Assembly: GCA_963750935.1 (NCBI GenBank)
Contig: CAVVSR010000014.1
Coordinates: 434,001 to 498,000, forward strand
Source: JACCXG01 sp963750935
GTDB taxonomy: Bacteria > Acidobacteriota > Vicinamibacteria > Vicinamibacterales > 2-12-FULL-66-21
DNA length: 64,000 nucleotides
Reading direction: 5' to 3'
The position numbers and the translations under genes are program-made. Position 1 is the stretch's first letter. Each line of letters starts with the position of its first letter. Below are positions 1-10,818 of this stretch, piece after piece. Under the pieces are notes generated by a model, which had not been told where the DNA came from, made no database searches, and saw only the letters and a program-made list of their open reading frames with translations.

Positions 1-1
1 T

Positions 2-463
2 TCGGTGGATGCGGACGGCTGGAGCGTCAGGCTCGATAGTCGTCCGACCGCTCGGATCCAAGGCTCCGTGCACTACACCATGACCCGGGGCAAGTGGGTG
101 GTCGGCGGCGACATGGACGAACTCCTGCCGATCGCGCCGGCGGCGATCCGGGCCGACGTCGAGGACCTGCACGACCTCACCAGCTCGATCAAGGCCGACA
201 TCACCGAAACGTCCACGCGCGTGTTCGTCCTCTACAAGTTGAACAACGGCTTCGTGCGGGCCGATCGTCCCGGCCTCGACGGCCGCTTCGAGGTCCAGGT
301 CAATCAGTCGCTGCCGGTCACGTTCGCGGGCACCAAGTGGGAGGTGCTCGTGGGCCTCCGCAATCTCTTCCGGGATCCTGCCGATCCGGCGTCCGTCTAC
401 GACGAACTGCTCGTCGTCCGGCCGCCCAAGCGCTTCGTCGGCGGAGTGCTGGTTCGCTTCTGA
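2..463 (+). CDS. TonB-dependent receptor-like outer-membrane protein, C-terminal fragment
   Basis: Only the last ~153 codons lie in the window; the reading frame is already open at base 2. The sequence alternates polar and hydrophobic residues as beta-strands do, contains a 'RNLFRDP' segment and ends 'GGVLVRF', with the terminal aromatic residue expected of a BAM-inserted beta-barrel. The near-terminal 'ELLVVRPPKR' stretch is one I associate with the large carboxypeptidase-regulatory/TonB receptors of Acidobacteria. The role would be outer-membrane uptake, or a cell-surface barrel of unknown ligand. The plug domain and TonB box are outside the window, so the receptor assignment rests on the C-terminus alone. 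Confidence 0.65.
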   Translation, partial: SVDADGWSVRLDSRPTARIQGSVHYTMTRGKWVVGGDMDELLPIAPAAIRADVEDLHDLTSSIKADITETSTRVFVLYKLNNGFVRADRPGLDGRFEVQVNQSLPVTFAGTKWEVLVGLRNLFRDPADPASVYDELLVVRPPKRFVGGVLVRF

Positions 464-468
464 CGTTC

Positions 469-490
469 GCGCCGGATCCAGTTCCGGCGC
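469..490 (+). terminator. Hairpin after the TonB-receptor tail
   Basis: A perfect 8-bp stem, GCGCCGGA pairing with TCCGGCGC around a 6-base loop, begins 5 bases after the receptor stop codon. No long T run follows, so termination would be weak or factor-assisted. Confidence 0.5.
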
Positions 491-671
491 ACACCTCCTT
501 CACGCCTCCGAGTTTTTGAATCGCCAGTCCGGCTGCTTGAAGTCAGGGCTGCTGTATCGTACGAAAACGATTGAAAAACAAGGACTTATGGCGCAAATGC
601 GGGGTCGGACCAGGGAACGGGCTTTGCTAACTTCGACCCCGTCGACGTACGTGTCCACTACTGATCTGCAG

Positions 672-3569
672 ATGCGCGCGGGAGCCAGGCGGTCGGCCTG
701 GTTTCGGCTGCTGGCCCAGGCCGCAGTCGTCATTGCGCTGATCTGCCTGGCGGTGGCGAACGTCGCGGTGCGCTGGACCTGGTGGGAGCTGGAGGACGGC
801 GTCCTCTGGCGCATGCAGCCGGAAGAGCGTCGTCGCGGCGGAACTGGCGCCCGGGTCGGCCGGCGCATCGCCGGCGGCGTTCGCCAGGGCGACGTCCTGC
901 TGCGCTGAATCGGCAGGAGATCCAGCTCGGTCGACGAGGTCGTGCACGCCTTCCATGCGCGCGAAGCCCGGCGACAACGCTGACGTATACCGTTCTGCGA
1001 TTCGGGTCGCAGGAGATGCTCGAACGTCGCGGTGGCGCCGGTGCCGAGCGGATCGCGCGCGCTCTACCTCGCGCTCGCCACCGTCGGCATCTTCTCGCTG
1101 CTGGTCGGGGCCTCGGTCAGGCTCAGACGGCCGGATCACCAGGCGACGCTGCACTTCTTCTGGCTGTCGATTGCGTTCTTCGGCGTGCTGACGCTCTCGT
1201 TCAGCGGCCGGCTCGATACCCTCGACAAGGTCTTCTACTGGGGCGACGTGGTGGCGATGCTGATGCTGCCGCCGCTGTTCGTGCACTTCGCGCTGATGTT
1301 CCCCGAGCGGCCCGACGCCTGGGCGCGGAGCGAGACCGGCCGGAACCTGATGCCGCTGCTGTATCTGCCGGCGCTGCTGCTCGGCGGCGCGCGGGTCACC
1401 GCGGTGGCCCGTTCGGGGCTGCACGGCGAGATCTTCTCGAACGTCCTCATGCTCGTCGAGCGCGGCGAGCTCCTGCACTTCGGCGCGAGCCTGGTCGGCG
1501 GGCTGTGGATCATGACGCGCGCGCTGACCCGCGTGCGGTCGGTGACCTCACGCCGCCAGCTGCGCTGGATCGTGTGGGGGACGGCGCTCGGCGCGGTGCC
1601 GTTCGTCTTCGGCTACGCGCTGCCGTTCGCGCTCGGCCTGGAGCCGGTGCCGGGAGCCGAGATCACCGCCATCCTGCTCGGCCTCGTGCCGCTGGCGTTC
1701 GCCTCCGCCATCGTGCGCTACCGGCTGATGGACGTCGAGGTCATCATCAAGCGCGCGCTGGTCTATGCGGCGGCGCTTGCCGCGATCGCCGCGATCTACG
1801 GCGTGCTGTTGTGGCTGGTGAGCGAGGTGTTCTTCGGCGGCGATCCCGCCGGCCGCAACGACATCATCGCCCTGCTCGCCACGCTGATCGTGGTGCTGCT
1901 GTCGCGTCCGCTGAAGAACGCGATTCAGGCCGGCCTCGATCGCGTCTACTACCGCGATCGCTACGACTATCGCCGGGCGCTGGTCGGCTTCGCGCGCGAC
2001 CTGAACAGCGACCTCGACCTCTTCCGCCTGAGCGAGCGGCTCGTGCATCGCGTCATGGAAACGCTGGTCATCGATCGCATGGCGCTGATGCTGGCGCCGG
2101 TGACGGCCGGCCGGGACGGCCACTTCACGACCATCGCCCACGTCGGCTTCGGCTCGGAGCCGCCGCTGCTCGGGCGCCCGTCCGATGTCGCGACCCGCCT
2201 CATCTCCGGCCACACGCTCGCGCTCGACGATCCGCTGGCGCAGCGTCGCATCGACCTGCGCGAGCTCGAGTTCTGGCGGGATGCCGGGATCCACTACTTC
2301 GTTCCGTGCGTCTCGAAGGAAGGGACGATCGCGGTCATGGCGCTCGGGCGTCGCGCCAGCACCGAGCCCTTGAGCAGCGAGGACATGGCCCTGCTCGCCG
2401 CCGTGGCCGCGCAGGCCGCGACCGCGCTCGAGAACGGTCGGCTCTACCGCCAGCTGACGGTGAAGGCGGACGAGCTCGAGCGGATGCGCGAGTTCAGCGA
2501 GAACATCCTCGAGTCGCTGAACGACGGCCTCGCGGTCGTCAACCGCGACGACCGGGTGGTCCGCTGGAACCGGCGGCTGGAGGAGCTCTACGGCCTGCGC
2601 CACGAGGACGCCGTAGGCAGGCGGGTGTCCGAACTGTTCGACGGCGGCTTCCTCGAAGTGCTGTCCTCGCCGACCCGGCAGTCACCCGAGGGTGCGGCCT
2701 TCTATCGCGTGCCGATGAGCACCCGGCACGACACCGCGCGGCGGCTGCTGGTCAACGTCGCGACCACGCCGCTCCGGGACTCGGACGGCGCGATTGCGGG
2801 AACGATCATCATCATCGAAGACATCTCGACCCGCGTGCAGCTCGAAGAGCAGCTGCAGATTTCCGAGAAGATGGCGTCCATCGGTCTGCTCGCCGCCGGC
2901 GTGGCGCACGAGGTCAACACGCCGTTGACCGGCATTTCGAGCTTCACCCAGATGCTCCTGCAGAACTCCGATCCGGACGATCCCCGAACCAAGGTGCTCG
3001 AGAAGATCGAGCGCCAGACGTTCCGCGCCGCGAAGATCGTCAACGGGCTGCTCAACCTGGCGCGGCCCGCCCAGGTCGATGCCGGGCCGATCGATCTGCA
3101 CGCCGTCATCAACGACGTGCTGTCGCTGCTCGAGCACCAGCTGAAGAACGGCAGCATCCAGGTGCGCAAGGAGCTCACGTCGTCCGGCCTGATCGTCCAG
3201 GGCATCGAGTACAAGCTGCAGCAGGTGTTCTTGAATCTGTTCCTCAACGCGCGCGACGCGATGCCCCGCGGCGGCTGGCTGACGATTGCGACGACCGTCC
3301 GCAGCGACGGACGCGCCGCGGTGGTCGACGTCTCCGACACGGGATCCGGCATCCCACCCGACCAGCTGTCGCGCATCTACGATCCGTTCTTCACCACCAA
3401 GGACATCGGCAAGGGCACCGGGCTCGGCCTGTCGATCACCTACGGCATCGTCCAGGAGCACGACGGCACCATCACCTGCGACAGCTCGATCGGCAAGGGC
3501 ACGCGGTTCTCGCTGGCGCTGCCGCTGGCGTCGATGCGCGAACTGCGGCGTGATGCCGCCCAGCAATAG
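672..3569 (+). CDS. Membrane sensor histidine kinase (PDZ-like/7TM, GAF, PAS, HisKA, HATPase), frame broken near 830-1030
   Basis: The intact frame from about 1032 encodes several membrane helices, a GAF-like region (about 1980-2450), a PAS domain (about 2490-2830), HisKA with the phospho-accepting His in 'VAHEVNTPLTG' (codon 2907), and HATPase_c with the G-box 'GTGLGLSI'. Upstream, bases 672-830 in the same frame give a signal-anchor helix. Between them the expected PDZ-like segment ('GVRQGDVLL', 'ALNRQEI', 'SVDEVVHAF', 'TLTYTVLRFGSQEML') is present but scattered over three frames, so several indels lie between about 830 and 1030. The kinase should autophosphorylate and signal to the NtrC-type regulator that begins 7-16 bases after its stop. 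The start is uncertain (588 and 597 are alternatives). If the indels are real, only the part from about 1032 could be made. Confidence 0.75.
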
Positions 3570-3584
3570 GGCGCGGTGGCTACC

Positions 3585-5057
<1,473 letters not shown>

Positions 5058-5060
5058 CGG

Positions 5061-6359
5061 CTAACGCTTCACGCCCTGGCGCAGCCTCGAGAACATGCGC
5101 TCGTACTTGCCCAGGATCACGTCCCACCGGTAGTTCTGCTTCACATAATGGCGGCCGTTGCGGCCCATCGCGGCCCGCAGCCGGTGGTCCGCCACCAGCA
5201 GCTTCAGGCACTCGGTGAATTCGTCGCGATCGGCGTAAAAGAGGCCGGCGTTGCTGCGATGGCAATGGTCGACCAGCACCTCGCTGCGGGCGTTGGCGAG
5301 CACCGGCGTGCCGACGGCGAACGACTCCAGCGCGAGCAGCGACAGGCTCTCGTAGGGCGACGGCACCACCACCACGGTGGCGGCCTCGAGCGCCTGCAGA
5401 CGCTCCTGATCGGAGAGCCGGCCGGCGAAGCGGATGAACGGCTCTTCGGGGAGCGGCATCAGCTTCACGCCCATCAGGGTCAGCGACGCCTCCCCCCCTT
5501 CCTGCACGTAGGTGCTGAAGTACTCGATCAGCTCCTCACAGCCCTTGCCGGGATCGATGCGCCCGCCGTAGAGCACGAACGGCCCGTGCAGCCGGTGCCG
5601 CCGCCGGAACGCGGTCCCGCGGTCAGCCAGGTGCGGGCGGAAGCTCGGCGAGGATTCGTCGGGACGCCCGTCGTCCTCGGAGGATCCGTCGTCGGTGGTG
5701 TCGGCCGGCCGCTCGGCGGCATTGCGATCGCGGCCATGCGGCTGGCTCTGCGGCAGATCGACGCCGCAGCCGACCGTCTCTTCCTCCACCGCCCGGATCG
5801 AGAAGTGCGTCGTCAGGAACCGGCGCTCGACGTCGGTGTTGTAGGCGAGGCCGGCCGGCAGGCTGAAGAGCTCCTTGTAGATCTCGAGGTGAATCGCCGG
5901 CTCGTCGTGCGCGGTCGGCACCAGGATCGTCTTGTGCGGCGCCACCTTCGCGCCGAGCACGGTCGGCGCGTAGAGATAGGTGAAGAAGATCAGGATGTCG
6001 TACTGGTGATGATTGCGTTCGAGGTACTCGAGCAGCGACGGGCACCACGGGCCCTGTTGCCGCAGCCACTCGATCTCGTCTTCACGATTGTGCGGGTTGC
6101 TGAAGATCCATTCCGAATAGCGGTTGAAGGCCTGGATGTCGCGGGTCCTGGCATTGGCGAAGCGCCGGACGGTGACGCCGCGCACGCGGTCGGAGCCTTC
6201 GGCGTACTCGTTCTTCCAGGTGATGTAGTCGGCGGCGCAGGTCGTCAGCACCTCGACCTGGTGACGCGGCGCCAGCCGCTCGGCGATCAGCCGGCAGTGG
6301 TATTCCGAGCCGCCGAGGATCTCGGCGCCGTAGCGCTGGACGATGAATGCGATTCTCAT
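5061..6359 (-). CDS. Glycosyltransferase family 4-like protein (copy A')
   Basis: The product is a GT-B-fold enzyme of about 432 residues. The N-terminus 'MRIAFIVQRYGAEILGGSE' is the usual GT4 beta1/glycine loop. The C-terminal half has 'VLYGGRIDPGKGCEEL' and 'PSPYESLSLLALESFAVGTP', the nucleotide-sugar EX7E-type region. The start is placed at ATG 6359, because the upstream in-frame extension has no GT character. It is clearly paralogous to the glycosyltransferase at 8713-10006, sharing the same 'VQRYGA' opening and 'TTCAxDYxTWxNE' segment. Unlike that copy it carries an Asp/Glu/Ser/Arg-rich low-complexity insertion between the two Rossmann domains. It is the last gene of the minus-strand glycan operon, 40 bases after its neighbour. 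Donor and acceptor are unknown. Confidence 0.88.
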   Translation of the reverse strand: MRIAFIVQRYGAEILGGSEYHCRLIAERLAPRHQVEVLTTCAADYITWKNEYAEGSDRVRGVTVRRFANARTRDIQAFNRYSEWIFSNPHNREDEIEWLRQQGPWCPSLLEYLERNHHQYDILIFFTYLYAPTVLGAKVAPHKTILVPTAHDEPAIHLEIYKELFSLPAGLAYNTDVERRFLTTHFSIRAVEEETVGCGVDLPQSQPHGRDRNAAERPADTTDDGSSEDDGRPDESSPSFRPHLADRGTAFRRRHRLHGPFVLYGGRIDPGKGCEELIEYFSTYVQEGGEASLTLMGVKLMPLPEEPFIRFAGRLSDQERLQALEAATVVVVPSPYESLSLLALESFAVGTPVLANARSEVLVDHCHRSNAGLFYADRDEFTECLKLLVADHRLRAAMGRNGRHYVKQNYRWDVILGKYERMFSRLRQGVKR

Positions 6360-6399
6360 GGGGACTTGCGAGCGGCTCCTCTGCTGTGCGCGTGGCGGC

Positions 6400-7469
6400 T
6401 CATGCGCCAAGCGGCGCCAGGACGTCCTTCAACCGCGCCTCGATCCGATCTGGCGCGAAATCACGCAGCCGCCGGCGCTGCCCTTCGAGTACCCGCTCCC
6501 GCACCGGCCGATCGGTACACGAGCGTTCCGAGCATCTCGGCGGCGAATTCGAGGTCTTTGGGGGCGAACAGGACGCCGGCGCCGCCCAGGGTCTCCGGCA
6601 CCGCGCCCGCGGCATAGGCCAGGACCGGCACGTCGGCGGCCATCGCCTCGACCAGCGGCACGCAGAAACCCTCGTGTTCGCTGAGCGACACGTAGGCGTC
6701 GGCCCACCGGTAATAGGCCGCCAGGTCGTCGTCGGGCACGCCGCCGGCGAACAGGAACCGGTCGGGCAGCATCTGGTACTGGACGATCAGCGCCCGGACC
6801 ATGGCGTGGTACCGCGGCAAGCCGTCGTAGCGGCCGACGAAGATGAAGCGGTAGTAGCTGTCGATGTAGCGCTTGTACGCCTCGGCGAGGCGAATGTGGT
6901 CCTCGATGCGCTTGTTGGGGACGATGCGTCCGACGAAGAGGATGTTGATCAGCCCGTCGCCGAGGATCTTCTCGAGCGCCGGCCGGCGCGGCGCATTCGT
7001 GATGCGGTCGGTGTTGACGGCAATCGGCATCACGCCGGTGGGAGCGAAGCCGAGCGCCTCCAGCTCCTGGCGGTTGAATTCGGAATCGCCGAGCGCGAGA
7101 TCGATGCGGCCGACCAGCGTGCGCAGTTCCTGACGGCCGAGCGCGGCCAGGCGGAACATGCCGGCGTCGTAGGGGGCGAAGAAATGGGCCGGCGTGATGT
7201 TGTGGTACTGGAGCACCCGCAGCCCTTTCAACGACGCGAACGCCTCGGTCATCGGCGACGGCAGGGCGAAATGGAAGATGGTGATGTGCCCCTCGCGCGC
7301 GGCCGGGTCGGAAAAGGGGAGGACGTCGTCGCGCAGGTCGTCGTCGATGGTGAGCGCGAAGAGGTCGGACTGGTGACCGAGCCGCGCGCAGCATGTCGCG
7401 AACCCGCCGCGCGCTGTCGCCGATCGCGTCGCCGCGATGCGCCGCCGGCACCCACTGGTTGACGATCAT
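6400..7469 (-). CDS. Glycosyltransferase family 4-like protein (copy B'), two frameshifts
   Basis: The N-terminus 'MIVNQWVPAAHRGDAIGD' starts at ATG 7469 and overlaps the upstream gene's stop as ATGA. The frame breaks near 7383 and resumes as 'GHQSDLFALTIDDDLRDDV'. It runs to about 6514 through 'VLQYHNITP', 'GDSEFNRQELEALGF', 'NILFVGRIVPNK' and 'SEHEGFCVPLVEAMA'. It then breaks again and finishes '...RDFAPDRIEARLKDVL' at 6400. Each break is cured by removing one base, in GCGG near 7383 and CC near 6514. With those repaired it is a normal GT-B enzyme of about 355 residues, paralogous to the next gene upstream, which shares the 'YHNITP' and 'GDSEYNRQELE' motifs. Confidence 0.82.
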
Positions 7470-8716
7470 GCGCGCGGGACGGCCGGTCCGGCCGGGGCCG
7501 GTGGATCTGGCGGCGCCGACAGCGCCCTGTAGAGGGCCGGCCGGAACTGTCTGAGCTCCTCGAGCCGCTCGAATTGCTCGAACTGCGCCCAGAAATCGAA
7601 GGCAACTTCCGGGGCCTGTCGCGGCGGGTATTGCAGCGCGCGCTCGACGAACCGCAGCAGCGTGCCGGAGAAGTCCTTCTGCTGCAGCCGCGCCAGCGCC
7701 GCGTCCTGCGAGGCGACGACGGCGCGCTCGATCTTCGGCGTGGTCAGCACCGCGTCCATCAGCCTGGCGACGTCGGCCGGATCCCTGGTGTCGTAGAGCA
7801 CGCCGGCGCCGTCCATCGTGGCGGGCACGGCGCTGGCCGCATAGGCCAGGACCGGCACGCGCTTGTGAAACGCCTCGACGATCGGCACGCAGAAGCCTTC
7901 GTGCTCGCTGGCGCACAGGAACAGATCGGCGACGTCGTAGAGGGCCGACAGCTCCTCGTTGGACACGTGGCCGAGGAAATGGACGTCGGGCGTGCCGAGC
8001 CTGGCGACCAGCGCGTGCAGCATCGCGAGATAGCGCTCGAAGCCGCTGTACGAGCCCACCAGCAGCAGGCGCGCGCGCGGGTTGTGGCGCGTCCGGTAGA
8101 CGTGGAACGCGCGGATCACTTCCTCGAACTTCTTGTTCGGGATCACCCGGCCCACGAACATCACGTTGGTCCACTCATCGTCGAACCCGCCGGCCAGGGT
8201 GTGGTCGGGGCGGACGTCGAGGTGCGTGAAGTCGGGGACCACCGGAAGGACGCCGGTGTCGGTGAAGCCGAGCGTCTCGAGCTCCTGGCGGTTGTATTCC
8301 GAATCGCCGAGCGCGAGATCGCAGCGCGCGATGTAGGCGGTGAGCTCGCGGCGGCCGCGGAAGCAGAGCTTCACCAGATCCTTGTGCACGCCGATGAAGT
8401 ATTCGGGCGGCGTGATGTTGTGGTAGACGAGCACCATGCGGCCCGGCAGCGCGTAGGCGGTGCGCGAGGCGCGCGAGCCGATCGAAAAATGATGGATCAG
8501 GACGTCGTCCGGCGTCGCCACGCCGACCAGATCCCGATAGTCGAGCGTCAGGTCCTCCAGGCGCGGATCGGCGGTTTCGACGTAGATGTCCGACTCGTAG
8601 CCGGCGCGGCGCAGGGCTCGCTGGATGCCGAGTACCTCGTGGCCGATGGCGTCGCCGTAGCCGAGGGTCGCCAGGACCTGGTGGACGCGAGGCGGGCGCG
8701 TCGGCGAGGCGGTCAT
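7466..8716 (-). CDS. Glycosyltransferase family 4-like protein (copy B)
   Basis: The product has 416 residues. The start is ATG 8716, whose bases overlap the repaired stop of the upstream glycosyltransferase as ATGA; its own stop overlaps the next gene's ATG the same way, so translation is probably coupled. Visible landmarks are 'LGYGDAIGHEVLGIQRAL', 'VYHNITPPEYF', 'GDSEYNRQELETLGF', 'NVMFVGRVIPNKKFEE' and the donor-binding 'SEHEGFCVPIVEAF'. The last ~60 residues form an extra 'FDFWAQFEQFERLEELRQF' helix and a Pro/Ala tail. It is probably cytoplasmic or membrane-associated and transfers a sugar from a nucleotide donor during envelope glycan assembly. As sequenced, an upstream frameshift fuses it to the preceding enzyme; I do not take that fusion as real. 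Confidence 0.9.
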   Translation of the reverse strand: MTASPTRPPRVHQVLATLGYGDAIGHEVLGIQRALRRAGYESDIYVETADPRLEDLTLDYRDLVGVATPDDVLIHHFSIGSRASRTAYALPGRMVLVYHNITPPEYFIGVHKDLVKLCFRGRRELTAYIARCDLALGDSEYNRQELETLGFTDTGVLPVVPDFTHLDVRPDHTLAGGFDDEWTNVMFVGRVIPNKKFEEVIRAFHVYRTRHNPRARLLLVGSYSGFERYLAMLHALVARLGTPDVHFLGHVSNEELSALYDVADLFLCASEHEGFCVPIVEAFHKRVPVLAYAASAVPATMDGAGVLYDTRDPADVARLMDAVLTTPKIERAVVASQDAALARLQQKDFSGTLLRFVERALQYPPRQAPEVAFDFWAQFEQFERLEELRQFRPALYRALSAPPDPPAPAGPAVPRA

Positions 8717-10006
8717 GCCGACCGCGCTCCGGCGACGGGACCGGACGGGATGCCTGCCAGCACCGTCTCCGCGGCGGGAATCGTCGCCTTGCGGCGGGCG
8801 AACCAGCCGGGCAGTGGATCGAGCGCGGCCGCGGGCGTGGTGGAGCGTCCGAGCTGCTGCCAGCATGTCGAGATACTTGCGTTCGATCACCGGCCAGGCG
8901 TAGTGCCGCTGGAAGTAGTCGCGCCCGTTCAATCCCAGACGGGCGTGCAAGGGTCCGTTCGACTCCAGCGAGTAGAGCGCCTCGGCGAACTCCTCGAACC
9001 GTTCGTAGTAGAGGCCGGCATTGCTGCGGATGCACTGGCCCTTGAGGACATCACAGCGGCCGTTGGCGAGGACCGGCCGCCCGAGCGCCCAGGCTTCGAG
9101 CGCGACCATCGAGAGGCTCTCGAAGTAGGAGGGCATGATCAGGAGATCCGAGGCGGCGAGCGCGTCGAACTTGTCCTCGTCGCTGATGAAACCGAGGTGG
9201 TGGATGCGCCGGTGCTTCGGGATCGGCATCATCGCGCTGCCGACCAGCACGAGGTCGAGCCCGCGCGGGAAGATCGCCGCGTAGCGCTGGAAGTAGTCGA
9301 ACAGCTCGCGGCAGCCCTTGTTCTCGTCGATGCGTCCGATGTAGATCGCGAACGGGCGGTTGATCTTGAATTTGCGGCGGAAGCGCGCCGGCTCGGTGCG
9401 CTCCGGCACGTCCGACCCGACACCCACCACGACGCCGGGCACGGCCTGATTGCCGGTGGCGGCCTGGATCATCGCGCGCTCTTCCGGCGAGTTGTACATC
9501 ACCGCGCGCACGCCCCTGAAGACCGGCCCGAACAGGCTCAGCGCGATCGACGGATCGCGCTCCGCGGTCGGCACCAGCAGTGCCTTGGCGTGCAGGCGCC
9601 GGGCGGCGTGCCAGGCGTGGTAGTAGCGGTAGCTGAACAGGATGGCGTAGTCGATCGGCGCCGTCGCCAGGTAGTCGATCATCGCGGGGCTGGCCGGTCC
9701 TTCGCTCTCCAGCCACGCGAGCTCGTCGGCCAGCGAGTGATGGCGCGTGAACACACGATCGGAGAGCCGGCCGAAGTCGCGGGGATTCCGCTCGTGGCGC
9801 ACCGGAAATCGCCGGACCGCCACGCCATTGACCCGTTCGACGCCCGGGGACAGCTCGTTCCGCCAGGTGACGTAATCGCGCGCGCAGGTCGTCACGACCT
9901 CGACGTCGGCGTGCCGTGCCAGCCGCTCTGCGATGTATCGCGCGTGCAGCTCGGCGCCGCCGTTGATGTCGGCGCCGTACCGCTGAACCGCAATCGCGAG
10001 CTTCAC
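8713..10006 (-). CDS. Glycosyltransferase family 4-like protein (copy A), frameshift near 8850
   Basis: GTG start at 10006 overlaps the upstream gene's stop (GTGA). The enzyme begins 'MKLAIAVQRYGADINGGAE' and carries 'FAIYIGRIDENKGCREL' and 'MPSYFESLSMVALEAWALG'. Near 8850 the long open frame turns into Arg-rich nonsense that leads straight into the next gene. Shifting one base instead gives a sensible C-terminus ('ALDPLPGWFARRKATIPA') and a TGA at 8713 that overlaps the next start as ATGA. A one-base indel therefore explains the apparent 846-residue double enzyme. It is a paralogue of the glycosyltransferase at 5061-6359. Confidence 0.87.
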
Positions 10007-10797
10007 GACTCCGACGAGGTCTCCGGCGGTGCTGCCGACGGCCCGTTGGGTGCCGGTCCGGCGTCGCCGTGATCGTCCTGAGTCGATTCGCCTTCGCTCC
10101 CGCCCGGGCGACCCTCACCCCGCTCGCCTGGACGGCGGGTACGGCGCCGGCGGCGCCGGCGCGTGCGGCGTTCGGCGTCGCCCTCAGACGGCCGGCCACC
10201 GCCGCCGCCCTCCTGCGTAGGCGGCTGCAGCGGGACGGCCGCGCCGGGGCGGTACATCACGACGCCTTCGAGCGCGCGGGCGCGACGCTCGTCGAAGTCC
10301 AGCCGGCTCGACATCGACTCGACCCGCATCTTGAGGTTCTTCACCTCGATGCCGAGCCGCGTCAGCTCGAGCACCAGGTTGTGCATCACCTCGTAGTGCA
10401 GCGAGTCGAGCTCCTCCCGCTTCGCGTTGCGGGTGTTGAGCGACGACTGGATGTGCAGCGCCTGGATCAGCGGGTTCGGGTTGAAGAACAGCTTGAGGAT
10501 CGGATTGAGGAGCTTGCGGATCCAGCGGATCAGGCCGCGGTGCGTCTCGTAGAGGGTCTCGTCCTCGAACGAGAAGTTCTCCGCCGCCGGCATCGCCGCC
10601 TTCGAGCGCCGGAACTGATCGATGAGATCGGAGCGCACGCCGCGCGGATCCAGGAACTTCTCGAGCTTGACCGTCGCCAGCTCGCGAATCTCTTCTTCGG
10701 TGTAGTCCACGCCGCGCTTCTCGCGAATGCGGGACCTGATCTGCCGCATGATCTGTTCGACGTCGACGTTGTCGGATCGAACGGTAAAGTCGGTCAT
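10003..10797 (-). CDS. Uncharacterised protein with helical core and Arg-rich disordered tail
   Basis: The product has 264 residues. The N-terminus 'VDVEQIMRQIRSRIREKRG' is a short motif I have met in proteins and methyltransferases of polysaccharide gene clusters; its function is unknown. Residues ~60-180 look mostly helical, with a heptad-like segment ('LVLELTRLGIEVKNLKMRVE') that may form a coiled coil. The last ~75 residues are low complexity: Gly run, then 'RRTRRRRRRRTRRPGERGEG', then Asp/Ser/Pro. No signal peptide or transmembrane helix is visible. It lies 21 bases after the DUF362 gene and overlaps the first glycosyltransferase by 4 bases, so a structural or scaffolding role in glycan synthesis is an inference from position. 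Confidence 0.7.
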   Translation of the reverse strand: MTDFTVRSDNVDVEQIMRQIRSRIREKRGVDYTEEEIRELATVKLEKFLDPRGVRSDLIDQFRRSKAAMPAAENFSFEDETLYETHRGLIRWIRKLLNPILKLFFNPNPLIQALHIQSSLNTRNAKREELDSLHYEVMHNLVLELTRLGIEVKNLKMRVESMSSRLDFDERRARALEGVVMYRPGAAVPLQPPTQEGGGGGRPSEGDAERRTRRRRRRRTRRPGERGEGRPGGSEGESTQDDHGDAGPAPNGPSAAPPETSSES

Positions 10798-10818
10798 AAG
10801 GTGTGCAGTCTCTGAAAA

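Noticed and set aside
782..3553. A 923-codon plus-strand open frame over the histidine kinase
   Set aside because: It is Arg/Ala/Gly-rich shadow sequence of the kinase in another frame; only short stretches before 1031 make sense.
7466..10006. A single 846-residue double glycosyltransferase
   Set aside because: One shifted base near 8850 gives a proper C-terminus and an ATGA overlap with the next gene, so the fusion is an indel artefact.
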